From positions 1 to 34,889 of the forward strand of contig SKJG01000098.1 of NCBI GenBank assembly GCA_007116035.1: 34,889 nt of DNA, written 5' to 3'. Below, piece by piece: positions 1 to 7,768 of the stretch. Within the stretch, counting starts at the first letter, position 1. The number at the start of each line of letters is the position of its first letter. Source of the DNA: Thioalkalivibrio sp. (GTDB lineage Bacteria; Pseudomonadota; Gammaproteobacteria; Ectothiorhodospirales; Ectothiorhodospiraceae). A program made the position numbers and the translations under genes. The notes below the pieces were generated by a model, which saw only the letters and a list, made by a program, of their open reading frames with translations, was not told where the DNA came from and ran no database searches.

Positions 1-311
1 GACGGCGGATGACGGCCTGCGGCCTCTTGCCCTCTACGCTGGCGCTTATGGAGTGCGGGAGTTCTGTAGGTCGGGTGAGCGTAGCGTAATCCGACGTGCC
101 GGGGACGACGCTCCTCTGCGGCCACGGGTGGGTGCGAGACCCGTCGGGTTACGCCCGTTGGGCTAACCCGACCTACAGTTTGCTTCCGCCCGACGCTTCC
201 GCGATCCGGCGCCGGGGAGACCCCGGCGCCCCACAGCGGCCGCAAGCCGCCGCACTCCATAGGCACTTGCGCTTTCATCATTCGGGGTGGCGCGCTCCGA
301 GGCCATGACAG
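1..311. repeat. Mosaic of palindromic intergenic repeats
   Basis: This stretch has no supportable gene and is almost entirely repeat. An outer inverted repeat (42-58 and 250-266, 15 of 17 positions matching) encloses the remains of a first hairpin (gcgggag at 56-62), a separate 115-bp palindrome at 64-178, a perfect 10-bp stem (GGCGCCGGGG at 208-217 with CCCCGGCGCC at 221-230) and a second hairpin (236-243 with 246-253). Positions 273-311 carry a further module also found near 28081 and, reversed, near 7811. It lies at the 3' end of the lipid A acyltransferase gene, so it may also act in transcript 3'-end formation; that is inference. Confidence 0.8.
64..178. mobile_element. 115-bp MITE/REP-like palindrome inserted in another repeat
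   Basis: The element has perfect 13-bp terminal inverted repeats, CTGTAGGTCGGGT at 64-76 and its complement at 166-178. The similarity continues inward, to about 96 on the left and 143 on the right. The flanks are TT on both sides. It carries no open frame for a transposase, so any movement would need help in trans. The bases on either side (gcgggagtt and TTTGCTTCCGC) rebuild the first hairpin of the double-hairpin repeat family found at 28160, which indicates insertion into that hairpin's loop. A 20-bp left-end fragment (19 of 20 identical) occurs at 27966-27985. Confidence 0.65.
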
Positions 312-1217
312 TTAGCGCCGGTACGGATCCGGGGCGCCAGACGGGGCCGGCCGGAAGCGCTTGTAGACCCAGTTGTACTGCTCCGGGCACTGCCGCACCA
401 GGGCCTCGACCAGGCGGTTGATCTCGGCGGCGGCGCGCCGGGGGTCGGGATCGGCGATCTCTGGGCCGGCCTCGAGTTCGTGGTAGCGGAACCCGCGCCC
501 ACGCGGCAGGCGCTCCGCGAAGACGAACACCACGCGGTCGTCGCGTCCGCGCAGCAGGCGCGGCAGCAGGGTCATGGTCAGCGCGGGATGACCGAAGAAG
601 GGCGCGAACGCGCCGGTGGCGCGCCGCGGACTCTGGTCGGGCAGCATGCCGATCATCTCCCCGCGGTCGCGCGCGGCCCTCAGTTGGCGCAGGCCCTCGC
701 GCGTCGCCGGGGCGAGCTGCGCTCCGGTGGACGCCCGCGCATCGCGGATCCAGCGGTCGATCGCGGGGATGGGCAACGGGCTGTACAGGGTGGTCATCGG
801 GCCGTAGGTCGCGGTGTGCAGACCCCCGAACTCCCAGGACCCGAGATGCGGCGTGATCAGGAACAGTGCCTGTCCCTCGGGACGCCTGCCCGCGGGGTCG
901 CAGACGGCAGGATAGGCCCCGAGGGAACGCAGGCGGTCCGGGTTCGCGCGCCACAGCCAGGGCGCCTCGGTCAGCGCCTTGCCCATCTCCATCAGCGAGC
1001 GGCGCACAACGCTGCGGCGCCAGCCGCGACTTTGCTCGGGAAAGCAGAGTTCGATGTTGATCCGGGCGATGCGGGCCATCCGCGTAGGCAGCAGCCAGGC
1101 CAGCCAGCCTAGCGCCCCGCCCAGCGCATGGTTCAACGGCAGCGGCAGAAATGCCAGCAGTTGCAACACCTTACCCAGCCAGCGATCCCGCGGACGGGCC
1201 GCCCTGCCCCGCGTCAC
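312..1217 (-). CDS. Lipid A biosynthesis lauroyl/acyl acyltransferase (LpxL/HtrB family)
   Basis: This inner-membrane enzyme transfers a secondary acyl chain from acyl-ACP to the Kdo2-lipid A precursor. The 301-residue form fits the family length. It has an N-terminal hydrophobic anchor (about residues 17-45) and the catalytic HX4E motif as HLGSWE, with His124 and Glu129. The DQSPRR stretch and the C-terminal YNWVYKRFRP end are also family-typical. I chose the GTG at 1217 because the family homology begins just after it. The frame stays open upstream to an ATG at 1370, six bases after the stop of the gene before, with a GAGG in front. That would add about 50 Arg-rich residues unlike the family. 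It probably shares a transcript with the upstream TtcA-like gene. Which acyl chain and which position it modifies cannot be read from sequence. Confidence 0.88.
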   Translation of the reverse strand: MTRGRAARPRDRWLGKVLQLLAFLPLPLNHALGGALGWLAWLLPTRMARIARINIELCFPEQSRGWRRSVVRRSLMEMGKALTEAPWLWRANPDRLRSLGAYPAVCDPAGRRPEGQALFLITPHLGSWEFGGLHTATYGPMTTLYSPLPIPAIDRWIRDARASTGAQLAPATREGLRQLRAARDRGEMIGMLPDQSPRRATGAFAPFFGHPALTMTLLPRLLRGRDDRVVFVFAERLPRGRGFRYHELEAGPEIADPDPRRAAAEINRLVEALVRQCPEQYNWVYKRFRPAPSGAPDPYRR

Positions 1218-1376
1218 TTCTGGCCCCCGACGAACGAGCGGGCGACGCTCGCTGCGGACGCCGCCGGGAAGTCGGCGCTGCGCAGTCGTGTCGAAGCGCC
1301 CGTGGCCGCAGGATCCGCGAACGCCTTCACGACCTGACCTTTTCGGCAGGTGCAGCACGAATGGGCCCATCAAGCC

Positions 1377-2129
1377 TCACGACGCCGCGCCTTCTTCCGG
1401 CGGCAGACCCTCGCGCATCAGCGGTCCCAGGGTGGTCCGGAGGTTGCGAAACAGGCGCGGATGCAGGGCCTCCTCGCGCGCCAGCAGCGCCTTCATGTGT
1501 TCCCGCTGGGTGGGCTTGGAGAAGCAGGCGGGGCAGTTGTCCAGGATCACCGGGAGTTCCGCCGCCGCGGCGAAGTCGCGGGTCTGCCGCTCGCGCACGT
1601 AAACCAGGGGGCGGATCACGCGCAGATCACCCGCATCGATGCGGTAGTGGGCCTTCATCGTGCGCAACTGGCCGCCGTGAAAGGCGCTCATCAGGAAGCT
1701 CTCGGCGAGATCGTCGAGATGCTGCCCCAGGGCGATCACGTTGTAGCCGTGTTCGCGCGCGGTGCGGTAGATCAGTCCGCGCTTCATGCGCGAGCAGAAC
1801 GCGCAGAAGGAGTCCTTGCCCATGTGCCTGGCCGCGAGTTCGGCGATGGGCTCGGAGACGAAGAAATAGGGAATCCGATGCGCGCCGAGATCGTCGCGCA
1901 CGCGCCCCGGCTCGAAGCCCTCGATCTCGGGATCGATGGTCACCGCGCCGACCTCGAACCGCACCGGCGCGCGCCGGGCGAGATCCTGCAGCAGCCAGAG
2001 CAGGGTCAGCGAATCCTTGCCGCCGGAAAGCCCGACCAGGATGCGGTCGCCGGCGCGGATCATGTCGAAGTCGGCGATCGCCTTGCCGGCGAGACGGCGG
2101 ATCGACGCAGGGACGCGGGGCATATTCAT
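1377..2129 (-). CDS. TtcA-like PP-loop ATPase (tRNA 2-thiocytidine synthetase family)
   Basis: The protein belongs to the PP-loop ATPase group that activates a tRNA base for sulfur insertion. The family's TtcA makes 2-thiocytidine at tRNA position 32 using a [4Fe-4S] cluster. Visible here are the PP-loop SGGKDS (residues 35-40), a first CxxC (Cys109, Cys112 in CAFCSR) and a second Cys pair (Cys199, Cys202 in CPAC). It differs from E. coli-type TtcA, as I recall it, in having HLDD where HRDD is usual, and in a distinct C-terminal tail ending FRNLRTTLGPLM. It may therefore be a paralogue with another target. Starts at 2156 (GTG), 2129 (ATG) and 2123 (ATG) are all possible. None has a strong ribosome binding site, so 2129 is a compromise. 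It is divergent from pip and lies upstream of the acyltransferase. Confidence 0.75.
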   Translation of the reverse strand: MNMPRVPASIRRLAGKAIADFDMIRAGDRILVGLSGGKDSLTLLWLLQDLARRAPVRFEVGAVTIDPEIEGFEPGRVRDDLGAHRIPYFFVSEPIAELAARHMGKDSFCAFCSRMKRGLIYRTAREHGYNVIALGQHLDDLAESFLMSAFHGGQLRTMKAHYRIDAGDLRVIRPLVYVRERQTRDFAAAAELPVILDNCPACFSKPTQREHMKALLAREEALHPRLFRNLRTTLGPLMREGLPPEEGAAS

Positions 2130-2245
2130 GGAGCGGGAACATACCCGGAAACGCACCGCCGCCGCCAGAAGCCGACGCGCGACGGCTTTTCAGGCGTGCG
2201 GGTTTTGGCCACACTGCGCTGCACCCCCCGCGAGGAAACGCCGTG

Positions 2246-3196
2246 ATGGATGCGCTGTACCCACCGATCGAAGCCCGCCGCACCGGCAGCCTGGACGTCG
2301 GCGACGACCACCGACTGTACTGGGAGGAATCCGGGAACCCCGACGGCCTCCCGGCGCTGTTCCTGCACGGGGGACCCGGGTCCGGCTGCGAGCCCTGGCA
2401 CCGGCGCTTCTTCGATCCGGAACGCTACCGCATCGTGCTGTTCGACCAGCGCGGCGCGGGCCGCTCGACCCCGCATGCCGGGCTCGAGGCGAACACCACG
2501 CCGCACCTGATTGCCGACATCGAGGCGCTCCGCGATCGACTCGACGTGGAGCGCTGGGTGGTCTTTGGCGGCTCCTGGGGATCGACACTGGGTCTGGCCT
2601 ACGCCGAGGCCCATCCGGAGCGGGTGCTGGGGCTGATCCTGCGCGGCATCTTCCTGTGCCGCCCCCGGGACATCCAGTGGTTCTACCAGTCCGGCGCGGA
2701 CCGGCTATTCCCGGAGGCCTGGGCGGAATACCGGGCGGCGATCCCCGCTACCGAGCACGGCGACATGGTCCGGGCCTTTCACCGCCGGCTGACCGATCCC
2801 GATCGCGCCGTGCGCGAGGCCGCGGCCCGGGCCTGGTCGGTCTGGGAGGGACGCACCTCCTGCCTGCGTCCCAACCCGGGCGTACTGGCCCACTTCGCCG
2901 AACCCGCGGTGGCGGTCAGCCTTGCGCGGATCGAGTGCCACTACTTCGTCCATGACTGCTTCATGGAACCGGATCAACTGCTGCGCGACGCCGGGCGGAT
3001 CGCCGGGATCCCCGGCTTCATCGTGCACGGCCGGTACGATGTCGTCTGCCCGGTGGAGCAGGCCCTGGCACTGCACCAGGCGTGGCCGCGCGCGGAACTC
3101 CAGATCGTCCCCGACGCCGGGCACTCCGCGGCCGAGCCGGGCATCGCGCAACGCCTGGTCGCCGCGACCGACGCACTCGCGGCGCAGACGGGATGA
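2246..3196 (+). CDS. pip: Proline iminopeptidase (alpha/beta hydrolase, S33)
   Basis: This cytosolic aminopeptidase removes N-terminal proline from peptides. The 316-residue length matches the bacterial family. Motifs in order are HGGPG (41-45, oxyanion region), FDQRGAGRS (66-74) and the nucleophile elbow GGSWGS with Ser110. The acid is Asp265 in HGRYDVVCP and the base is His293 in AGHS. The ATG at 2246 follows a GAGGA site at 2232-2236 and sits directly after an in-frame GTG at 2243, so either codon could start it. Its stop overlaps the dtd start as ATGA, which implies translational coupling. The pair is divergent from the TtcA-like gene. Confidence 0.93.
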   Translation: MDALYPPIEARRTGSLDVGDDHRLYWEESGNPDGLPALFLHGGPGSGCEPWHRRFFDPERYRIVLFDQRGAGRSTPHAGLEANTTPHLIADIEALRDRLDVERWVVFGGSWGSTLGLAYAEAHPERVLGLILRGIFLCRPRDIQWFYQSGADRLFPEAWAEYRAAIPATEHGDMVRAFHRRLTDPDRAVREAAARAWSVWEGRTSCLRPNPGVLAHFAEPAVAVSLARIECHYFVHDCFMEPDQLLRDAGRIAGIPGFIVHGRYDVVCPVEQALALHQAWPRAELQIVPDAGHSAAEPGIAQRLVAATDALAAQTG

Positions 3197-3636
3197 TCGC
3201 GCTGATCCAGCGGGTATCCGAGGCCAGCGTGCGGATCGAGAGTGAAGTCGTCGGCGCGATCGGCCCCGGCCTGGTCGCGCTGGTCGCGGTGGAGGCCGAG
3301 GACACGCCGCGGGCCGTGGCCCGCACGCTCGAGCGGCTGCTCGGCTATCGGGTGTTTCCCGATGACCAGGGACGGATGAACCGGAGCCTGCGCGAGACCG
3401 GCGGCGGGTTGCTGCTGGTGCCGCAGTTCACGCTGGCCGCGGACACCCAGAAGGGCATGCGCCCCAGCTTCAGCGGCGCCGCCAGCCCGGAACACGGGGC
3501 CACGCTGTTCGAACGGCTGCTGACCCAGGCGCAGTCCGCACACCCCATCGTGGCGAGCGGTCGTTTCGGCGCCGACATGCAGGTCGGGCTGATCAACGAC
3601 GGGCCCGTGACCTTCTGGTTGCAGACGCGCCCCTGA
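3193..3636 (+). CDS. dtd: D-aminoacyl-tRNA deacylase
   Basis: Dtd hydrolyses D-aminoacyl-tRNAs, and glycyl-tRNA(Ala), as a quality-control step. The 147-residue product aligns along its full length with E. coli Dtd as I recall it. It begins MIALIQRVSEASV, has the active-site strand VPQFTLA (76-82; Pro is in the place usually held by Ser) and QKGMRPSF, and ends with the cross-subunit Gly-cisPro motif in NDGPVTF (GPVT at 137-140). The start codon overlaps the pip stop by four bases (ATGA). Just downstream, 3637-3642 and 3652-3657 form a weak 6-bp hairpin with no T-run. Confidence 0.95.
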   Translation: MIALIQRVSEASVRIESEVVGAIGPGLVALVAVEAEDTPRAVARTLERLLGYRVFPDDQGRMNRSLRETGGGLLLVPQFTLAADTQKGMRPSFSGAASPEHGATLFERLLTQAQSAHPIVASGRFGADMQVGLINDGPVTFWLQTRP

Positions 3637-3947
3637 CCGTCACCCGGGCCCTGACGGGCGCGGCGAATATCCGAGCGGCGGAATCCTACAATCGAGACTT
3701 CGCGGATATTCTGGTGCTATAAGTGTGGCAGACCGAGCCTGGGGCGCCATTTCGTGAACCTGGCATCCCAGGCTCCGGCAGGATTTCGGGACGGTACACG
3801 TTCTTCCCGGTCATCCACCGGTCCATTCCCAGGACGGTCCAACGGCGCTGTCAGCCGGCCGGGAACTGGCGGGACGGGGCTTCCCCATCCCGTACAAAAC
3901 AAAATGGGCCGAGCCGCGAGCACGGTCCGAACGAGGAGAAAACGACC
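3637..3947 (+). promoter_or_regulatory. Gene-free leader of the TRAP operon with 9-bp inverted repeat
   Basis: No gene is supportable here. A perfect 9-bp inverted repeat (GAATATCCG at 3665-3673, CGGATATTC at 3703-3711, 29 bases apart) is followed at once by TATAAG (3718-3723), a plausible -10 box. No convincing -35 box lies 17 bases before it. That arrangement suggests an operator for an activator or repressor of the transport operon, but no regulator gene is adjacent. The remaining roughly 220 bases to the start would be a long leader ending in the GAGGAG site at 3933-3938. Confidence 0.35.
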
Positions 3948-4931
3948 ATGAACCACAGACTGACTCGCTGGGTGATCGTGGCGGCGACCGCACTCGCGCT
4001 CACCGCGACCGGCGCCATGGCACAGGACCGCACTGACTGGCCTCGCAACATCACCATCGGCACGGCAAGCGTCGGCGGTGTGTACTTCGTCTACGGCAAC
4101 GGGCTCGCCAGCTTCATCGGCGAGTCGCTCGGCATCAATGCCAGCGGCGAGATCACCGGTGGCCCGACGCAGAACGCCACGCTGGTGCAGATGAAAGAGC
4201 ACCAGATCGGGCTGGTGACCATGGGCCCGATGTACGAGGCCTGGACTGGCCGGAGCGAACTGGCCCCGGGCATGCCGCACAACGACGTGCGGGCGCTGTT
4301 TCCGATGTACGAAACCCCGCTCCATGGCATCGCGCTGCGGCGCTCCAACATCCGGTCGATCGCCGACCTTGAGGGCAAGCGTGTGAGCGTGGGTCCCGCC
4401 GGCGGTACCGCGGGCACCTACTGGCCGCGGTTCTTCGAAACGCTGGGCGTTAGGGTGCGCCCGTCGTTCAGCGGGGCTTCCGACGCCGCCAGCCAGCTGA
4501 AGGACGGCCTGATCGACGCCTTCGCATTTGCGGCCGGTGTGCCGATCGGCGCATTCTCGCAACTCGCGGCCGAAACCGACGTTCGGACCTTCGGATTCTC
4601 GCCGGAAGAACACGCGAAGATCCTCGAGAATTTCCCTGAGGTCGCTGCGTACACCATCCCGGCCGGCACCTACTCGGGACAAACAGAGGATGACGCCACG
4701 GTAGCGATGTGGAACTTCGCGATCGCCCATCGCGACATGCCGGAGAGCCTGGCTTACGAGATCACCAAGCTGGTGCTCGAAAACAACGATCGGATGCTGC
4801 AGATCCACGCGGCCGCCAGGGCCACGCTGACCGAGAACTGGGTCAACAACGGCTTCCTGCCCTTCCACCCCGGTGCGGTGCGTTACTTCGAGGAACAGGG
4901 AATCACGATTCCCGACGAACTCCGGGGCTGA
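3948..4931 (+). CDS. TRAP transporter periplasmic receptor, TAXI family
   Basis: This is the substrate-binding protein of a sodium-coupled tripartite TRAP transporter. It is 327 residues with a Sec signal peptide (positive N-terminus, hydrophobic 9-22, likely cut after AMA at residue 25). The mature part opens with the TAXI-type sequence ITIGTASVGGVYFVYG. It later has the family-typical KRVSVGPAGGTAGTYW and a FHPGAVRYFEE-like C-terminus. The start has a good GAGGAG site nine bases upstream. The fused permease and a UspA follow. A 10-bp hairpin in the gap after it fits the common pattern of receptor made in excess over permease. TAXI receptors bind glutamate-like or other organic acids, but the ligand here cannot be told. 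Confidence 0.92.
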   Translation: MNHRLTRWVIVAATALALTATGAMAQDRTDWPRNITIGTASVGGVYFVYGNGLASFIGESLGINASGEITGGPTQNATLVQMKEHQIGLVTMGPMYEAWTGRSELAPGMPHNDVRALFPMYETPLHGIALRRSNIRSIADLEGKRVSVGPAGGTAGTYWPRFFETLGVRVRPSFSGASDAASQLKDGLIDAFAFAAGVPIGAFSQLAAETDVRTFGFSPEEHAKILENFPEVAAYTIPAGTYSGQTEDDATVAMWNFAIAHRDMPESLAYEITKLVLENNDRMLQIHAAARATLTENWVNNGFLPFHPGAVRYFEEQGITIPDELRG

Positions 4932-4953
4932 CGCAACCGCGCGTCTGACGGAC

Positions 4954-4989
4954 CGGGCCAGAGACTGCAACGACTGCGGCTCTGGCCCG
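4954..4989 (+). terminator. Intra-operon hairpin between receptor and permease genes
   Basis: A perfect 10-bp stem, CGGGCCAGAG (4954-4963) with CTCTGGCCCG (4980-4989), encloses a 16-base loop in the 97-base gap. No T-run follows, so it is better read as an mRNA-stabilising or partial-attenuation element that would raise receptor over permease. The function is inferred from position. Confidence 0.5.
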
Positions 4990-5028
4990 CTTGTCCTGCG
5001 CTGACGAAATCATACGGAAGGGGGTCTG

Positions 5029-7233
5029 ATGACCACCGACGCACCCCGGGGCTCCGCATCCGGCGATCCCGCACCTCGTGACACCGGTCAGGAGCCGACA
5101 GTACCGGTCGTGGCACACGCCTCCAGCGCCGTCGACGCCGAGGTCGTAACGGCCAACCAGCGCGTATTCGTCGGGATCCTCGGAGTCCTGTTTGCAACCG
5201 CCTGCGTCCTCTATACCGCCTTCCACATCGGGGTGATGAACCTCTACCCCCTGGAAACCTGGGTCTACCGACTGATCCACGTGTCTGGGGGCCTTGCGCT
5301 GGGTTTCATCTTCTTTTCCGCGCGCGCCTTCCCCGAGCAGGACCGTGGGCAGCGCCCCATCACGAAACTGGAATGGCTGCTGCTGCTGCCTGCGGCGGTC
5401 ACGATCTTCACCGCGCTGTTGCAGATCACATGGGCGATGGTCACCGACGACCGCGTTCCCACCGGTGCCCCGCCGGACAAGATGCTGATAACCTTCGGGT
5501 ATCCGATCATCGTCGGGACGGTGCTCGCGATCCTGGCATCCTGGACCTCCCCGGTGCGCGAACGCAGCCGGTTGCCAATGCCCGACCTGCTGTTGGCGGT
5601 CGCCGCGATCACCGTGGGCCTGTACATTATCTCGCACGCCGAGTTCCTGCGTTTCCGGGCGAGCGTCTTCCCGCATCCCAACGACATGTACGCAGCGATC
5701 GCGGGCATCCTGCTGATCCTGGAGATGACGCGGCGGCTGGCGGGATTGCCGCTGGTGATCATCGTCGCGGTCTTTATCGCCTACGGCTTCGTCGGCCCCT
5801 GGCTGCCCGGCGTACTCGAACATCGCGGCTACGCACCCGCGCGCTTCTTCGCCTTCATCTACACCGACAATGGCGTCCTCGGTCCGACCACTGCGGTGTC
5901 GTCGACCTACATCATCCTGTTCATCACCTTTGCGGCCTTTCTGCAGGCGAGCCGTGTCGGCGAATACTTCGTGAACTTCGCCTTCGCCGCGGCCGGCGGC
6001 GCACGCGGTGGCCCGGCCAAGGTGGCGGTGTTCTCGTCGGGTCTGATGGGCATGATCAATGGGACCTCGGCGGGTAACGTGGTGTCCACCGGCTCGCTGA
6101 CCATCCCGCTGATGAAGCGGGTCGGCTACCGGCCCCAGACGGCCGCATCCGTTGAAGCAGCGGCCTCCTCCGGCGGGCAGATCCTGCCGCCGATCATGGG
6201 GGCCGGGGCCTTCATCATGGCCGAGATCACGGGCATCGCCTACACCGACATCGTGATCGCGGCGATCATCCCGGCCGCGCTGTATTTCCTGTCCGTGTAT
6301 TTCATGGTGGACAAGGAGGCGCTGAAGATGAACATGCGCGGCCTGCCGCGCAGCGAACTGCCCAAGTTCGCGACGATGGTACGGCGCGTCTACCTGTTCA
6401 TCCCGGTGATCATCCTGATCGGCGCGCTGTTCATGGGGTACTCGGTGATCCGCGCGGGAACGCTGGCGATGGCGTCTGCCGCGATGGTGAGCTGGCTCAC
6501 CCCGTTCCGCATGGGGCCGAAACAGATCGCCTACGCGCTGGAGATCGCCGCTCGGATGTCGCTGCAGCTGGTGGCCGTCTGCGCCGCCGCGGGCGTCATC
6601 GTGGGCGTGATCGCGCTGACCGGCATCGGAGTACGCTTCTCCTCGCTGCTGCTCGCCGTCGCGGGGCAAAGCCAGATCCTCGCGCTGTTTTTCGCGATGC
6701 TGGTGGCGATCATCCTCGGCATGGGTATGCCCACCACGGCTGCCTACGCGGTCGCGGCAAGCGTGATCGCGCCGGGCCTGATCCAGCTGGGCATCGATCC
6801 GCTGACCGCGCACTTCTTCATTTTCTATTTCGCGGTGATGTCGGCGATCACGCCCCCGGTGGCGCTCGCCGCTTACGCGGGAGCTGCGATCGCACGCTCG
6901 GATCCGATGCGCACCAGTGTCGAGAGCTTCAAGATCGGCATGGCTGCGTTCGTGGTGCCGTTCATGTTCTTCTACTCGGCACCGATGCTGATGCAGGGCG
7001 AGTGGCACGAGAACCTCCATGCCTTCCTGACCGCGGCACTGGGGATTTACCTGCTGGCCTCGTCGATCCAGGGCTGGTTCTTCGGGCGAATCAACTGGAT
7101 CATCCGCGGGCTGGTGTTGGGAGCCGCGCTGGCGATGATCGGCGGCGGGCTCCAGTCGGATATCATCGGGCTCAGTGTCGCCGGGGTCATCTTCGCGCTA
7201 CAGCGGTTGATGTTGAATCCCGCCAAGGCCTAA
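5029..7233 (+). CDS. TRAP transporter fused permease (DctQM)
   Basis: This integral membrane protein of 734 residues joins the small (DctQ-like) and large (DctM-like) TRAP subunits in one chain, as is usual for TAXI systems. After a hydrophilic tail of about 45 residues come four or five membrane helices in the first 200 residues. The DctM core follows, with family motifs such as GMINGTSAGNVVSTGS near 340, ASSGGQILPPIMGAGAF near 380 and the repeat-related GMGMPTTAAY and SAITPPVALAAYAGA near 565-610. These are the Na+ and substrate sites of the inverted-repeat fold. It couples solute uptake to the sodium gradient. An AAGGGGG tract precedes the ATG at 5029. It sits between receptor and UspA in one operon. 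Confidence 0.92.
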   Translation: MTTDAPRGSASGDPAPRDTGQEPTVPVVAHASSAVDAEVVTANQRVFVGILGVLFATACVLYTAFHIGVMNLYPLETWVYRLIHVSGGLALGFIFFSARAFPEQDRGQRPITKLEWLLLLPAAVTIFTALLQITWAMVTDDRVPTGAPPDKMLITFGYPIIVGTVLAILASWTSPVRERSRLPMPDLLLAVAAITVGLYIISHAEFLRFRASVFPHPNDMYAAIAGILLILEMTRRLAGLPLVIIVAVFIAYGFVGPWLPGVLEHRGYAPARFFAFIYTDNGVLGPTTAVSSTYIILFITFAAFLQASRVGEYFVNFAFAAAGGARGGPAKVAVFSSGLMGMINGTSAGNVVSTGSLTIPLMKRVGYRPQTAASVEAAASSGGQILPPIMGAGAFIMAEITGIAYTDIVIAAIIPAALYFLSVYFMVDKEALKMNMRGLPRSELPKFATMVRRVYLFIPVIILIGALFMGYSVIRAGTLAMASAAMVSWLTPFRMGPKQIAYALEIAARMSLQLVAVCAAAGVIVGVIALTGIGVRFSSLLLAVAGQSQILALFFAMLVAIILGMGMPTTAAYAVAASVIAPGLIQLGIDPLTAHFFIFYFAVMSAITPPVALAAYAGAAIARSDPMRTSVESFKIGMAAFVVPFMFFYSAPMLMQGEWHENLHAFLTAALGIYLLASSIQGWFFGRINWIIRGLVLGAALAMIGGGLQSDIIGLSVAGVIFALQRLMLNPAKA

Positions 7234-7294
7234 ACATAGGGGCAACCGGTGGACCCGGGGCCCCCTGCTCTGTTTCGAGGAGAAGAGGAAGAGC

Positions 7295-7768
7295 ATGTAT
7301 CGACACATATTCGTCGCGATCGACGACAGCCCGACGTCACGCAAGGCGTTGAAAGAGGCGATCTCTCTCGCCCAGATCCATGGCGCGACGCTGGAGATCG
7401 CGCATGCGATCGACGAGAACCTGGTGCACGTGTTTCACGCCAAGGGCATGACCACGACCACCCGAAAAGAGCTCAAAAAGGTGCTCCGAACCGATGCGGA
7501 GGCCTGCCTGGAAAGCGCGGTGAAACAGGCTGAGAAGGCCGGCGTGAAGGCCACGCCCCGACTGCTCCGGGGGCACGGCGAACACAACTCCGATCTCATC
7601 GCCAGCGCGATCCAGGAGTCCCAGGCCGACCTGCTCGTGGTCGGCTCGCACGGTCGCCGCGGGGTGCGCCGGCTGTTCCTCGGCAGCGTGGCGGAAAACC
7701 TGGCGCGCAAGGTGAGCATCTCGGTCCTGATGGTGCGTGGCACGGAGCCCGCCGAAAACGAGGGATGA
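7295..7768 (+). CDS. Universal stress protein UspA family, TRAP-associated
   Basis: This soluble nucleotide-binding protein has 157 residues. It begins with the beta strand and Asp typical of Usp (YRHIFVAIDDS) and carries the full ATP motif G-x2-G-x9-G-S as Gly117, Gly120, Gly130 and Ser131. An ATP-binding Usp is therefore expected. A GAGGAAGAG stretch lies directly before the start. It is the last gene of the TRAP operon, 61 bases after the permease. The arrangement parallels TeaD, the Usp that negatively regulates the TeaABC ectoine TRAP transporter of Halomonas; a similar tuning role here is inference. Confidence 0.88.
   Translation: MYRHIFVAIDDSPTSRKALKEAISLAQIHGATLEIAHAIDENLVHVFHAKGMTTTTRKELKKVLRTDAEACLESAVKQAEKAGVKATPRLLRGHGEHNSDLIASAIQESQADLLVVGSHGRRGVRRLFLGSVAENLARKVSISVLMVRGTEPAENEG

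Noticed and set aside
1151-2245. An N-terminal extension of proline iminopeptidase by about 365 codons
   Set aside because: The homology begins right after 2246 with a fitting ribosome site. The extension is Arg/Pro-rich antisense of the TtcA-like and acyltransferase genes.
4903-7020. A 705-codon open frame on the minus strand, opposite the TRAP permease
   Set aside because: The product is a repetitive His/Asp/Arg/Gln-rich sequence typical of reading a membrane-protein gene backwards. The plus-strand permease has all its motifs.
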